This document shows positions 22,783-32,085 of a DNA stretch of 64,000 bases, piece by piece (the stretch's first letter is position 1; the number at the start of each line of letters is the position of its first letter). The translations under genes and the position numbers were made by a program. The notes below the pieces were generated by a model. The model worked only from the letters and a program-made list of their open reading frames with translations. It had not been told where the DNA came from and did not search any database. This stretch comes from Bradyrhizobium sp. RP6. GTDB lineage: Bacteria; Pseudomonadota; Alphaproteobacteria; Rhizobiales; Xanthobacteraceae. The stretch covers positions 45,008-109,007 of the forward strand of contig NZ_RQIT01000024.1 of assembly GCF_003837805.1 (NCBI RefSeq), read 5' to 3'.

Positions 22783-25155
22783 ATGCTTGACTATGACCAG
22801 CCGATCGATCGGGCCGGACCGGTGGCCTCGCAACGGAAGTCTCAGGCCGGCTTCAACGTCATCGAGCTCGCCAATCTGTTGTGGCGGCGAAAGGTCGCGA
22901 TCACCGCGGCCGCCCTGCTCGGTGCGACGCTCGCCGTTGTCGTCGGCAAGAGCCTAACGCCGCGCTACACCGCCACGGCTCAGCTCTATGTCGACCCGCG
23001 CGAGCTTCAACTCGTCGACCGCGAGCTCACGCCCCGCGCCCAGGACGTCTCCGGCATGTCCATGGTGGTGGAGAGCCAGGCACGCCTGATCACCTCCAAC
23101 AGCGTGTTGCTCCAGGTGATCCAGCAGGCAGGTCTCGACAAGGATCCGGAATTCGGCGGCGGGGGCGGCACGAGCCTGATGTCGTCGCTGCTCGGGCTGA
23201 TCGGCCTGCACGCCCGCGCACCTTCCGCCGCGGAGAAGAATGAAGTGCAGCTTGCTGCGCTCGACGCATTGAACAAGCACATCGCCGTCCGCAAGACCGA
23301 GAAGAGCTTCATCGTCGATATCGAGGTCTGGTCGACGGATCCGGCGAAAGCGGCGATGCTGGCCAACACGCTGACCAATGCCTACCTTGCCGAATCCCGC
23401 AGCTCGCAGGCTTCGGCCGCACGGCGCGCGACCACCGATCTCTCCAGCCGCCTGAAGGAGCTGCGCGATCGGCTGCGCAACGCCGAGACTGCGCTTGCCG
23501 CCTACAAGGCCCAGAACAATTTCGTCGGCACCCAGGATGCGCTGATCAGCGACCAGCAACTCTCCGCCAGCAACCAGCGTCTCTCCGCGGCCCGTGCGGC
23601 GACGATGGATGCGCAGGCACGGCTCGATCAGATCGAGACGAGCCGGCGCACGGCCGCGGATGCAGGTGCGATCCCAGAGGCGCTGCAATCGCCGACGATC
23701 GCGAATCTGCGCGCGCAATATGCCGATGCCCGCAAGAAATATGCGGAACAGGCCAGCGAGCTCGGGCCGCGCCATCCGGCGCTGCGCCAGACCGAGAAGC
23801 AGGTCGAGGACCTCAAGCGCACCATCAACGAGGAGATCGACCGCTTCGCCCAGTCCGCCAAGAACGATTTGACGCGCGCCCGCGATTTTGAAGCTTCCCT
23901 CAACCGGGCGCTGGAAGCACAGAAGCGACAGAGCGTCCAGCTGAGCCAGGCTGCCGTGCGCCTGCGCGAACTCGAACGCGAGGTCGATGCCAGCCGCGAC
24001 GTCTATCAATCCTTTCTCAAGCGCTCGCGCGAGACCGAGGAGCAGGAGAGCCTGAACACGTCGGCGGCCCGCGTCATCGGCGAGGCGACGGTGCCCCAGC
24101 GGCGCTCGTTCCCGCCCGCGATGAGCCTGTTCGCCATGATCGGCTTCGTCTTCGGGGCGATCGCGGCCTCGAGCTGGTTCGTCGCGGTCGAGCTCCTGTT
24201 CACCGGTGCGACCGCACCAGCGCCGACGCCTGCGCGTCCACAGCGCGCGCCGGCACCGGATGCCGTGCGAGCTCCGCAGCCCGCGCCCCCTCCAGAGGCT
24301 TCGCCGCCTCAGCCGGCCTCGCGAATTCCGGAAGTCGAACGGGTTCCGCCGGAACTTGCCGCGCCCCCGCTGCAGCCTTCAATGGTCGAACAGCCCCTGA
24401 TCGAAAAGCCGCTGATCGCACGCTTCCAGGAAGCCGACGTCATCCACACCCTCGGCGCCATACTCGCTACGGGCGGCGGCGTCGACCTCACACGGCTGGG
24501 CTGGCCAACGCTCCGCCCCGGCTTTCCCTTGACGACACTACTCAACGCCTGGCGCGACATGCGCGCGGCGGTAGCCCGGCGCGCCGGCGGCAAGGCGATG
24601 CCGGTCATCGCGCTCGTCGGGGCCGGCGAGACCACCAGACGTAGCGTGACCACGCTGAATTTCGCGCTCGCGGCTGCGCGCGACGGCGCCCGCGTGCTGA
24701 TGATCGATGCCGACCGTCAGGCACGCTCGCTCTCGAACAAGGTCATCCGTCCCAGCAAGAGCGAACCGAGCAGGCTCGGATGGCTCTCGATCGGCAACAA
24801 GCACGCACGCGAGATCAAGACGGTCAACGGCATCTCCGTACTGCCGGCCGCGGAGGGCGATGCCGGCAAGGCTGCCGCCGCGATCCGCAAGGCGATTGCG
24901 CAGGCCCGTTCCGCCGGCGGCTATGATCTCGTGATCCTCGACGGCCCGGCGATGCCGTTGTCGGCCGGCGACTTCAAGTTGCTCGACGACACCGATTCGC
25001 TGGTGGCAGTGCTGCCGACCAGCCTCGACGTCAACGACAACCTGGAAGAGATCCTGGCCGCGCTCGGCCCCGCCGAGCGCAAGCTCGTCGGCGTCGTGCT
25101 CGAGGAGCTCACCCCAGCAATCCAAACGCGCCAACGAGGCAGACAATATGCTTGA
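22783..25155 (+). CDS. Wzz/BY-kinase-like polysaccharide co-polymerase with degenerate P-loop
   Basis: 790 residues in GumC/ExoP-like order: Wzz domain with a first membrane segment (~36-57), a long coiled-coil (~200-440), a second membrane segment (~446-472), a Pro/Ala-rich linker (~478-545), and a kinase-like domain (~600-785). The Walker A region reads VGAGETTRRSVTT (about residues 611-623), where BY-kinases have GxGKS/T: the Gly-Lys is Arg-Arg. Walker A' (LMIDADRQ) and a Walker-B-like YDLVILDGP remain. There is no C-terminal Tyr cluster. It probably sets chain length without autokinase activity. GGGGATC precedes the ATG; the last codons overlap the next gene by 8 bp. Confidence 0.88.
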   Translation: MLDYDQPIDRAGPVASQRKSQAGFNVIELANLLWRRKVAITAAALLGATLAVVVGKSLTPRYTATAQLYVDPRELQLVDRELTPRAQDVSGMSMVVESQARLITSNSVLLQVIQQAGLDKDPEFGGGGGTSLMSSLLGLIGLHARAPSAAEKNEVQLAALDALNKHIAVRKTEKSFIVDIEVWSTDPAKAAMLANTLTNAYLAESRSSQASAARRATTDLSSRLKELRDRLRNAETALAAYKAQNNFVGTQDALISDQQLSASNQRLSAARAATMDAQARLDQIETSRRTAADAGAIPEALQSPTIANLRAQYADARKKYAEQASELGPRHPALRQTEKQVEDLKRTINEEIDRFAQSAKNDLTRARDFEASLNRALEAQKRQSVQLSQAAVRLRELEREVDASRDVYQSFLKRSRETEEQESLNTSAARVIGEATVPQRRSFPPAMSLFAMIGFVFGAIAASSWFVAVELLFTGATAPAPTPARPQRAPAPDAVRAPQPAPPPEASPPQPASRIPEVERVPPELAAPPLQPSMVEQPLIEKPLIARFQEADVIHTLGAILATGGGVDLTRLGWPTLRPGFPLTTLLNAWRDMRAAVARRAGGKAMPVIALVGAGETTRRSVTTLNFALAAARDGARVLMIDADRQARSLSNKVIRPSKSEPSRLGWLSIGNKHAREIKTVNGISVLPAAEGDAGKAAAAIRKAIAQARSAGGYDLVILDGPAMPLSAGDFKLLDDTDSLVAVLPTSLDVNDNLEEILAALGPAERKLVGVVLEELTPAIQTRQRGRQYA

Positions 25156-25951
25156 GCGCCGCGTCAACCTCGACGGACGGGCAGCGACTGCCGACGTGCC
25201 GAGAATCACGGTCGGCGGGCTTCGTATGGCCGCGCTCGACCTGGAAGCCACCGCCGATTTCATGATCGAGGCGACCGATCCGGATAGTCGCATCGGACGT
25301 CCGCTGTTCCTGACCTCGGCCAATGGCGAGGTGCTGGCGCGCTGCTCGACCGAACCGCAGACGGAGCGCCTCTTCCGCGCCGCCGACCTGATCAACGCCG
25401 ATGGTCAGCCGCTGGTCGCGGCCTCGAAGCTTCAATCCTGGTTCCCGCTGCCGGAGCGCGTTGCCACCACGGACCTGTTCCACGTCGTCGCGCGCAAGGC
25501 GGAAGCGATCGGCCGCACGTTCTACATGTTCGGCGCAAGCGAGGCCGAGAACGCTGCTGCGGTCGAGAACGTCCAGAAGATGTATCCACGGCTCAAGATC
25601 GTCGGGCGCAGCCACGGCTATCTGCGAGGCGAGGCGCTGCGTGCCAAGGTCGAGGAGATCAACGCCCTGGCGCCGGACTATCTGTGGGTCGCGCTCGGCG
25701 TGCCCAACGAGCAGGCATTCGTGAAGGAGTTTACGGCGCATCTGACCAATGTTGGCGTCATCAAGACATCCGGCGGCCTGTTCAACTTCCTGTCCGGGAG
25801 CCGTTCCCGCGCGCCGCAATGGATGCAGAAGATCGGACTCGAATGGGCCTGGCGCACCTTGCTCGAGCCACGCCGTCTGCTCTGGCGCTATTTGACCACC
25901 AACCCCCGCGCGCTCTATCTTCTGCTCAGCCGCAACCGCCCCATCCGCTAG
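25148..25951 (+). CDS. WecG/TagA/CpsF-family glycosyltransferase
   Basis: 267 residues. Family landmarks: FLTSANGEVLARC near residue 55, DLINADGQPLVAASK, TDLFHVVARKAE, WVALGVPNEQAFVKEF and SGGLFNFLSGSRSRAPQWMQKIG, with the typical basic C-terminal helix LEPRRLLWRYL that contacts the membrane. It transfers a hexosamine-type sugar to a polyprenyl-PP-linked acceptor. Its ATG overlaps the stop of the Wzz-like gene (ATGCTTGA), so the two are translationally coupled. Confidence 0.92.
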   Translation: MLERRVNLDGRAATADVPRITVGGLRMAALDLEATADFMIEATDPDSRIGRPLFLTSANGEVLARCSTEPQTERLFRAADLINADGQPLVAASKLQSWFPLPERVATTDLFHVVARKAEAIGRTFYMFGASEAENAAAVENVQKMYPRLKIVGRSHGYLRGEALRAKVEEINALAPDYLWVALGVPNEQAFVKEFTAHLTNVGVIKTSGGLFNFLSGSRSRAPQWMQKIGLEWAWRTLLEPRRLLWRYLTTNPRALYLLLSRNRPIR

Positions 25952-25970
25952 AAGAAGAGCAGAAGACGAC

Positions 25971-26963
25971 ATGACCGACCGACCGACCGTCCTCGTCACC
26001 GGGGGCGCGGGCTATATTGGCTCGCATGCGTGCCGCGCATTGACCGCCGCCGGCTATCAGCCCGTCGTTTATGACAATCTCTCGACAGGTCACCGCAGCT
26101 TCGTCTCCGGCCCGCTGGTGACGGGCGATCTGCTCGATGGCGCGGTGCTGGCGCGCGCTTTCGCCGACCACAAGGTCACGGCGGTGATGCATTTCGCGGC
26201 AGCGAGCCTCGTCGGGGAGTCCATGATCGACCCGCAGAAATACTACATCAACAACGTCCAGGGCACGTTGTCGCTGCTGCAGGCCATGCGCAACGCGGGC
26301 TGCCATCGCATCGTGTTTTCCTCGACCGGCGCCGTCTATGGCAACGCCGATTCCAAGGAGCTGCCGGAAGACTTTCCTTGCGCGCCGATCAATCCGTACG
26401 GCGCATCGAAGTTGATGATCGAGCGCATGCTCGCCGACTACCGCACGGCCTATGGCTTCGGTGCTTTCTGCCTGCGCTATTTCAATGCCAGTGGCGCCGA
26501 TCCGGCCGGCGGCATCGGCGAGTTGCGCGACAACGAAACCCACCTCATTCCGCGCGCCATGATGGCGCTTCAGGGACATGTCGACTTCGCGGTGTTCGGC
26601 GACGACTACGACACGCCCGACGGCACCGCGATCCGCGACTACATCCACGTCACGGACCTTGCGGCGGCGCATGTCGCGGCGTTGAAGCTTCTGGAACAAG
26701 GCCACGCCGGCGGCAGCTTCAATCTCGGCACGGGCTCCGGATTTTCCGTGCGGGAGATCCTCGATGCGATCAGGCAGGAGACCGGGCGCGAGGTGCCGCA
26801 CACTGTCAAGCCGCGCCGTGCCGGCGATCCCACTTATCTCGTTGCGGATCCTTCTGCTGCGAGAAAGGTACTGAACTTCGTGCCACGTCACTCCGACCTG
26901 CCGACGGTCATCCGCACGGCCTGGGCCTGGCACCAGAAGGCGCATCCGTTCAGATCGCGTTAG
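25971..26963 (+). CDS. galE: UDP-glucose 4-epimerase
   Basis: 330 residues, the usual GalE length. NAD site TGGAGYIGSHACRAL near residue 10, the catalytic Ser in FSSTGAVYGNA and YxxxK in NPYGASKLMIE, then CLRYFNASGADP and GTAIRDYIHVTDLA. It interconverts UDP-glucose and UDP-galactose and so feeds galactose into the repeat unit. It follows the WecG-type gene by 19 bp, within the same operon as 22783-25951. Confidence 0.93.
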   Translation: MTDRPTVLVTGGAGYIGSHACRALTAAGYQPVVYDNLSTGHRSFVSGPLVTGDLLDGAVLARAFADHKVTAVMHFAAASLVGESMIDPQKYYINNVQGTLSLLQAMRNAGCHRIVFSSTGAVYGNADSKELPEDFPCAPINPYGASKLMIERMLADYRTAYGFGAFCLRYFNASGADPAGGIGELRDNETHLIPRAMMALQGHVDFAVFGDDYDTPDGTAIRDYIHVTDLAAAHVAALKLLEQGHAGGSFNLGTGSGFSVREILDAIRQETGREVPHTVKPRRAGDPTYLVADPSAARKVLNFVPRHSDLPTVIRTAWAWHQKAHPFRSR

Positions 26964-27186
26964 GCAACCTTATTGCCCTTGCCGGCGGGGACCTTAAACC
27001 GCTAAAGAGAATGAAGAGACTATGAAAGCCCGCGTCGGCCGCTTTTCTGGCCGCCGGGTGCTTGTGGTATGGCCGCCGATGGAGCGGCATACGTGGCCGC
27101 GCGGCGCGCCGTTCTTCAGAGCTTCAAGACCACGACCGGGCGCGCGCATCGGCCTGCTTTCAGGCGCGACAAGGAGCACGGAGCGA

Positions 27187-27528
27187 ATGCATCAGGCCGC
27201 AAGCCTGCAGTTCGAGCGCGTGGTGAACGAATTCGCCCGCTGGCTCGCCGTGCCCGAGGACGAACGATCGCCGGCGCCGGCCTGGTGGTGGGGGCCCGCG
27301 ATCGCGATGCGCGACGCACACCAGCCGATGCCAGATGCGTGGTCATCCACGCTCGGCCTCGGCGACGGATCGACCTTTGCCGACGGCGCGTGCCTGCTTC
27401 TCGCCCTGTTCGAGGATCAGACCTCGCTGCCGTGGCCGGACGATTTTCCGCGCAAGGAGGAAAGCGAGGCTCACGAGCCTCGTGAGCTGCACCCGCAGCC
27501 GTCAGACGACAGCGCTTTTCAACCGTAA
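27187..27528 (+). CDS. Hypothetical protein (113 aa)
   Basis: 113 residues, acidic, with no signal peptide. Aromatic-rich core AWWWGPAIAMRDAHQPMPDAW and a hydrophobic CLLLALFEDQ helix; the C-terminus is Glu/His/Pro-rich. AAGGAG nine bases before the ATG at 27187 fixes this start over a longer frame from 27022. It overlaps the end of the GAF-GGDEF-EAL gene by 27 bp tail-to-tail. I do not recognise the family. Confidence 0.6.
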   Translation: MHQAASLQFERVVNEFARWLAVPEDERSPAPAWWWGPAIAMRDAHQPMPDAWSSTLGLGDGSTFADGACLLLALFEDQTSLPWPDDFPRKEESEAHEPRELHPQPSDDSAFQP

Positions 27529-30500
27529 CGCCGCGGCCTCCTCGGCGACGGGATCCCGCTCCGGCTGAAGCGGCGGCGCGACGGGCAGCACCATCGGCCG
27601 CAGCAACTCCGCGATCTGCCGCGCCGGCAGCGGCTTGGAGATGAGGAAGCCCTGCATCTCGTCGCAGCCGTGGGTCCGCAGGAAGGCCTCCTGTTCGGCG
27701 TTCTCGACGCCTTCGGCGACGACGGTCATCCCGAGTGCCTTGCCCATGCTGATGATCGCCTGTGCGATCGCCTGATCCTCCGAGTCCTGCGGCAGGTCGC
27801 GCACGAAGGAGCGGTCGATCTTGATGGTGTCGATCGGAAAGTGCTTCATCAGCGACATCGACGAATAGCCGGTACCGAAATCGTCGATGGCCAGACGGAT
27901 GCCGCGGCTCTGGATGGAGTCGAGCACCTTGAGCGCGCGACCGACATTGCGCATCATCATGCTCTCGGTGACCTCAAGCTGGAGCAGCACCGGCGACATG
28001 CCGCTGGCGGCCAGCGCCTCGTCGACGTCCTGCAACAGATGTTCGTCGGCAAACTGCCGCGGCGACAGGTTGACCGCCATCGACAGCGGCAACAGGCCGC
28101 GGCGCTGCCAGGCCATGGCTTGCGCGCAGGCCTCGTTCAGCACCCAGCGGCCGATCGGCACGATCAGCCCGGTTTCCTCCGCAAGCGGAATGAATTGCGC
28201 CGGCGAGACATTGCCGAGTTCGGGATGTGCCCAGCGCAGCAGCGCTTCGACGCCCGTGATCTGGCTGGTCTCCATGTCCACCTTGGGCTGGTAGTTCAGC
28301 GAGAACTGCCCGCGCTCCAGCGCCCGGCGTAGTGCGCTCTCGAGCGACAGCCGCTCGATCGACTGCGTCTTCACTTCGTTGGAGAAGAAGCGATAGCCGT
28401 TCTTGCCGTCCTCCTTGGCGAGGTACATCGCCATGTCGGCATTCTTGGTCAGCGTCTGCGCGTCGGAGCCGTTGGCCGGATAGATCGCAATGCCGATGGA
28501 GGCCGTGGTGTGACACTCGTGCCCCGCCAGCTCCATGGGCTCGGCGAGTGCCGCAAGCAGCCCGGTCGCGATGCACTGGACGTCGTCGATCTCGCTGCAC
28601 TGGTCAAGGATCACCACGAACTCGTCGCCGCCGAGCCGCGCCACCACGTCGCTGGCCCGCAGCGCGCCGCGCAACCGGTTCGCCACCTCGAGCAGGAGCA
28701 GGTCGCCGGCTTCGTGACCCAGCGAATCATTGATGACCTTGAAACGGTCGAGATCGATGAACAGCACCGCAAAACGGTGATCGTGCCGCCGCGCGGTATC
28801 GATCGCCGCGTGCAGCAGCCCGTTGAAGGTCTCGCGGTTCGGCAGGTCGGTCAGGCTGTCGTGCGAGGCGAGATACTCGATCCGCTCGTCCGCCTGCTTC
28901 TTCTCGTCGGCGCGATCGAAGTTCTCCATTGCGAAGGAGACGTTGTCGGCAAGGCGCTGCAACAGCTCGACGAATTCGAGCGTGAACGTCGCCGTTTCGG
29001 TCGACAGGTAGATCATGACGCCGACGGCCTGGTCGTGCGCGATGAGCGGAAATGCCGCGCCCGAGCGCGCGCCGTCGCCACGCACGATGGCGTGGAAGGC
29101 GCTCACGCGGTCGTCGTTGAGATAGTCGTTGCTGATGCAGGGCCGACGCGTCCGGAACGCCGTACCGCTCATGCCGCGCCCTTCGGGCCGCTCGGGATCG
29201 ATGGAGAGACGGACGTTGCGCGTGGTCTCGGCGGACGGACCGGCGGCGGCGACGACCTCAAGCTGGTCCGTGCCGGCCCTCGACAGCGCAATCGTAGTCG
29301 AGGTGAACTTGGCACCGTTCGATGCTGCAAGGCATACGAGGTCGTACAGCTCGGCACGCGACTTTGCCCGCATGATCGCCTCGTTGGTCGCACTCAGAGC
29401 CGCGAACATGCGCGTCAGGCGCTCCTTCTGCGCTTCGGTCCGGACCTTCTCCTCGGCACGATCGAAATTGTCGAGTGCAAAGGAGACGTTTTCTGCCAGG
29501 CGTCCGAGCAGCTCGACCAGATCGGGCGTGAACGTATCCTCTTCCAGCGCGAGGAAGAGCAGAATGCCGACCGGCTTCTCTCCCGCCCTCAGAAGCGGGA
29601 AGCTGGCAGCAGCCCGCGTTCCATCCTCGATGGCCTTTGTGCGCCAGTATGCCGACCGCGGCTCGTTCAGATAGTCGTTCATGACACTGGGCCGGCGGGT
29701 TCGGAGCGAGGTGCCGATGATGCCCTCGCCCTCGGGATGGCCGGCGGAAATGTTACAGCTGCGTCCAGCCATGCGCTCCTGCAGGCGCCCCTTGACCGCA
29801 ACGACTTGAACGAGCTCCCGCTCTTCATCGATGATGCCGATGGTCGCCGAAGCGAAGAGATCGCCGAGCACGGCCGCCTGGCAGGCAGCCTCGAACAGCT
29901 CCTCACGCGACTTGGCGCGCATGATGGCTTCATTGGTTGCGCTCAGCGCCTCGAACATGCCGCTCAGACGATTGCGTTGCTTGTCCGCCCGCGCCTTCTC
30001 GTCGGCGCGGTCGAAACTTTCGAGTGCGAAGGCGACATTGGCCTGAAGCTTGCGCAGCAACTCGACGAGTTCCGGCGTGAAGGTGCCGCGCCCCGGAGAG
30101 TTGAACAGAAAGACGCCCTCCACCCGGTCGCCGTTGAACAGCGGCAATGCCGCCGCGGAAGCGATGTCGTTGCGGCGGCAGCTGGCGTGCCACGGCGCAA
30201 TGCGCTCGTCGGCGAGCACGTCGTTGCTGACCGCGGGCTGGCCCGTGCGAAACGCGGTGCCGGTCAGCCCGCGGCCCTCGGGCACCTGGTCGGAGGTGGA
30301 GAACTTGAACTTACGAACCTCGTCGGCATTCGGTCCATAACTGGCGACCACGCGCAGCAGCTCGGCGCGTCGATCGACCAGCGCGACGGTGGCCGAGGTG
30401 AACTTTGCTCCCGTTGCGGTCGCCTCGCAGACGAGGTCGAACAGCTCAGCCCGCGACCGTGCCCGCAGGATCGCCTCGTTGGTGGCGCTGAGCGCCGCAT

Positions 30501-31617
30501 ACATGCGCGCCAGGCACTCTTCTTCGGCGGAGATCCAGGCTTTCTCGGCCTCGCGGCCGAAATTCTCGATCGCGAACGAGACGTTCTCGGCCATACGCAG
30601 CAGCAGCGCGACGATCTCCTCGTCCTTGGCCCAGGAACGGCTGATGAAGAACAGCAGCACGCCAACGCTCTCGCCGTACCTGATCAACGGCGCGACCACG
30701 CAGGCAGCGACGCCGGTGTTGACGTTGGCCTGCTCCCACGGCGTGCCCCTGGTGCGTCTGGCGAGATCGTCCTCGACGATGGCTTTCTGCGTCCGAAACA
30801 CCTCGCCCGAGATGCCCTTGCCGTAGGGATTCTCCGGATCGACGGAATAGCGCGCCTGGGTGACCAGCTCGAGGTTCTGTCCGGTGGCGGCGACGGGCTT
30901 CATCCAGTGCGAATCCGGCTCGCGAAGCAGCACGATGGTCGCCAGCGACTTGCCGCCGTGGACCGAGGCGTCGCACACCAATTGGTACAGCTCCTGCTCG
31001 GACTTGGCGCGCAGGATCGCCTCGTTGGTGGCGCTGATGGCACCGAACATGCGGTTGAGCCGCCGTGTCGCCCGCTCACTTGTCTGCCGCGCGGTCTCGC
31101 GGGCGAAATTGTCCAGTGCGTAGGAAATGTTCGCCGACATGCGCTCGAACAGCGACACCATCTGCTCGTTCAGCGAGTTGGCCTCGCTCCGCGTCACATA
31201 CAGGACGCCGACGCTCTTGCCGTTGCAGAGCAGCGGCAGCGCCGCAGCCGCACCGATGTGGGCCTGGGCGGCACCCTCGCGCCAGGCCAGCGAGCGTGGA
31301 TCGTTCAGATAATCGTTGCTGACGCACAGCTTCTGATCGCGAAATGCCTCGCCGCCGACGCCGGATCCCTCTGGCGTGCCGGCTTCCGTCGTGATCACGA
31401 TCGAGCGGAGCCGCGCAATGTCATCGCCACAGCCGGCCGCAAAGCGCAACCGACGTCCGTCCGGCTCCACCAGGAACGCGGCAACAGCCAGAAAATCCCC
31501 GCTCGAAAATCCGGCGTCGCAGACCTTCTGGTACAGCTCGTCCGGCGATCTCGCGTAAAGGATCGCTTCATTGATGGCGCTCAACGCCGCAAAGGTGCGC
31601 GCGAGTGTCGTCGGCAC
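27502..31617 (-). CDS. Five-GAF GGDEF-EAL cyclic-di-GMP enzyme
   Basis: 1371 residues, cytosolic. Five homologous GAF units start near residues 8, 190, 371, 553 and 736, each opened by an A-(L/I)-SATNEAI(L/M)-RA helix and closed by LxxNVSFALENFDRA; spacing is ~182 each. GGDEF domain ~905-1080 has RLGGDEF (996-1000) and an inhibitory RxxD (R987-D990), so a cyclase with product inhibition is expected. EAL domain ~1090-1335 keeps EALLRW, LEVTESM, IDDFGTGYSS, KIDRSF and VVAEGVEN, so phosphodiesterase activity is expected. The start is a GTG with GGGAG nine bases upstream. Location beside the polysaccharide cluster suggests control of exopolysaccharide or motility. Confidence 0.93.
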   Translation of the reverse strand: MPTTLARTFAALSAINEAILYARSPDELYQKVCDAGFSSGDFLAVAAFLVEPDGRRLRFAAGCGDDIARLRSIVITTEAGTPEGSGVGGEAFRDQKLCVSNDYLNDPRSLAWREGAAQAHIGAAAALPLLCNGKSVGVLYVTRSEANSLNEQMVSLFERMSANISYALDNFARETARQTSERATRRLNRMFGAISATNEAILRAKSEQELYQLVCDASVHGGKSLATIVLLREPDSHWMKPVAATGQNLELVTQARYSVDPENPYGKGISGEVFRTQKAIVEDDLARRTRGTPWEQANVNTGVAACVVAPLIRYGESVGVLLFFISRSWAKDEEIVALLLRMAENVSFAIENFGREAEKAWISAEEECLARMYAALSATNEAILRARSRAELFDLVCEATATGAKFTSATVALVDRRAELLRVVASYGPNADEVRKFKFSTSDQVPEGRGLTGTAFRTGQPAVSNDVLADERIAPWHASCRRNDIASAAALPLFNGDRVEGVFLFNSPGRGTFTPELVELLRKLQANVAFALESFDRADEKARADKQRNRLSGMFEALSATNEAIMRAKSREELFEAACQAAVLGDLFASATIGIIDEERELVQVVAVKGRLQERMAGRSCNISAGHPEGEGIIGTSLRTRRPSVMNDYLNEPRSAYWRTKAIEDGTRAAASFPLLRAGEKPVGILLFLALEEDTFTPDLVELLGRLAENVSFALDNFDRAEEKVRTEAQKERLTRMFAALSATNEAIMRAKSRAELYDLVCLAASNGAKFTSTTIALSRAGTDQLEVVAAAGPSAETTRNVRLSIDPERPEGRGMSGTAFRTRRPCISNDYLNDDRVSAFHAIVRGDGARSGAAFPLIAHDQAVGVMIYLSTETATFTLEFVELLQRLADNVSFAMENFDRADEKKQADERIEYLASHDSLTDLPNRETFNGLLHAAIDTARRHDHRFAVLFIDLDRFKVINDSLGHEAGDLLLLEVANRLRGALRASDVVARLGGDEFVVILDQCSEIDDVQCIATGLLAALAEPMELAGHECHTTASIGIAIYPANGSDAQTLTKNADMAMYLAKEDGKNGYRFFSNEVKTQSIERLSLESALRRALERGQFSLNYQPKVDMETSQITGVEALLRWAHPELGNVSPAQFIPLAEETGLIVPIGRWVLNEACAQAMAWQRRGLLPLSMAVNLSPRQFADEHLLQDVDEALAASGMSPVLLQLEVTESMMMRNVGRALKVLDSIQSRGIRLAIDDFGTGYSSMSLMKHFPIDTIKIDRSFVRDLPQDSEDQAIAQAIISMGKALGMTVVAEGVENAEQEAFLRTHGCDEMQGFLISKPLPARQIAELLRPMVLPVAPPLQPERDPVAEEAAALRLKSAVV

Positions 31618-31929
31618 GATCTCAGCTCCCGGGCATTTCTGCCTATTTATCCCGATGACTTTATCAGCGGCGATCGCCTAAGTGGTCGTTATTGCGCACT
31701 GCAAACCGTCGATCAAAGTGAACGAGCAACGAACGAACAACGCACAACTGCCGGAAATGCCTCCGCGTGGGACGAGTCGTCGATCAAAGGCGCGTTCTCT
31801 TTACGAATTTGCAGCCCTGTGTTGGTTTACAGGAGATTGATATCGCTCCTGCGCTTTGAGACGATGGCACCCAACAAGCAGCCTATTGAAGGCAGCAAGC
31901 CGAGGGAACGCCATGCCGCGGACGTCTAG
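31618..31929. other. Intergenic region
   Basis: 312 bp upstream of the GTG of the five-GAF gene; it should hold its promoter. It has an A/T-rich patch (about 31640-31690) and a CGAACGAACAACG-type short repetition near 31722-31747. No gene is supported. Confidence 0.4.
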
Positions 31930-32064
31930 TATTCCGGTGAGATCGACGGCTTGCGCGAGCTGTAGCGGCTGCGCGACGGTATTGAGATCGAGGATGCCAC
32001 CCGGGAAAAGCTGCGCGCGCTGGCGTGCGAAGACAGGCTCGACACCATCCTCGATATGGCCTGA
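31930..32064 (+). pseudogene. 3' remnant of a malate/L-lactate dehydrogenase-family gene
   Basis: The frame reads YSGEIDGLREL, an in-frame TAG (31963-31965), then RLRDGIEIEDATREKLRALACE and ends at TGA (32062-32064). The pattern (PGE-x-E...R-R-GI-I...L..LA) is the C-terminus of Ldh_2-type dehydrogenases. The rest of the gene is gone. It lies 21 bp before the flavin monooxygenase and may be what is left of a deleted operon partner. Confidence 0.45.
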
Positions 32065-32085
32065 CGTCATCGGGAGAACAGCAGC

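Noticed and set aside
28510..31929. An 1139-codon open frame on the plus strand, antisense to the five-GAF gene
   Set aside because: It mirrors a GC-rich coding strand, is Arg/Ala-rich without domains and has no ribosome site; the minus-strand gene has five recognised GAF units plus GGDEF and EAL.
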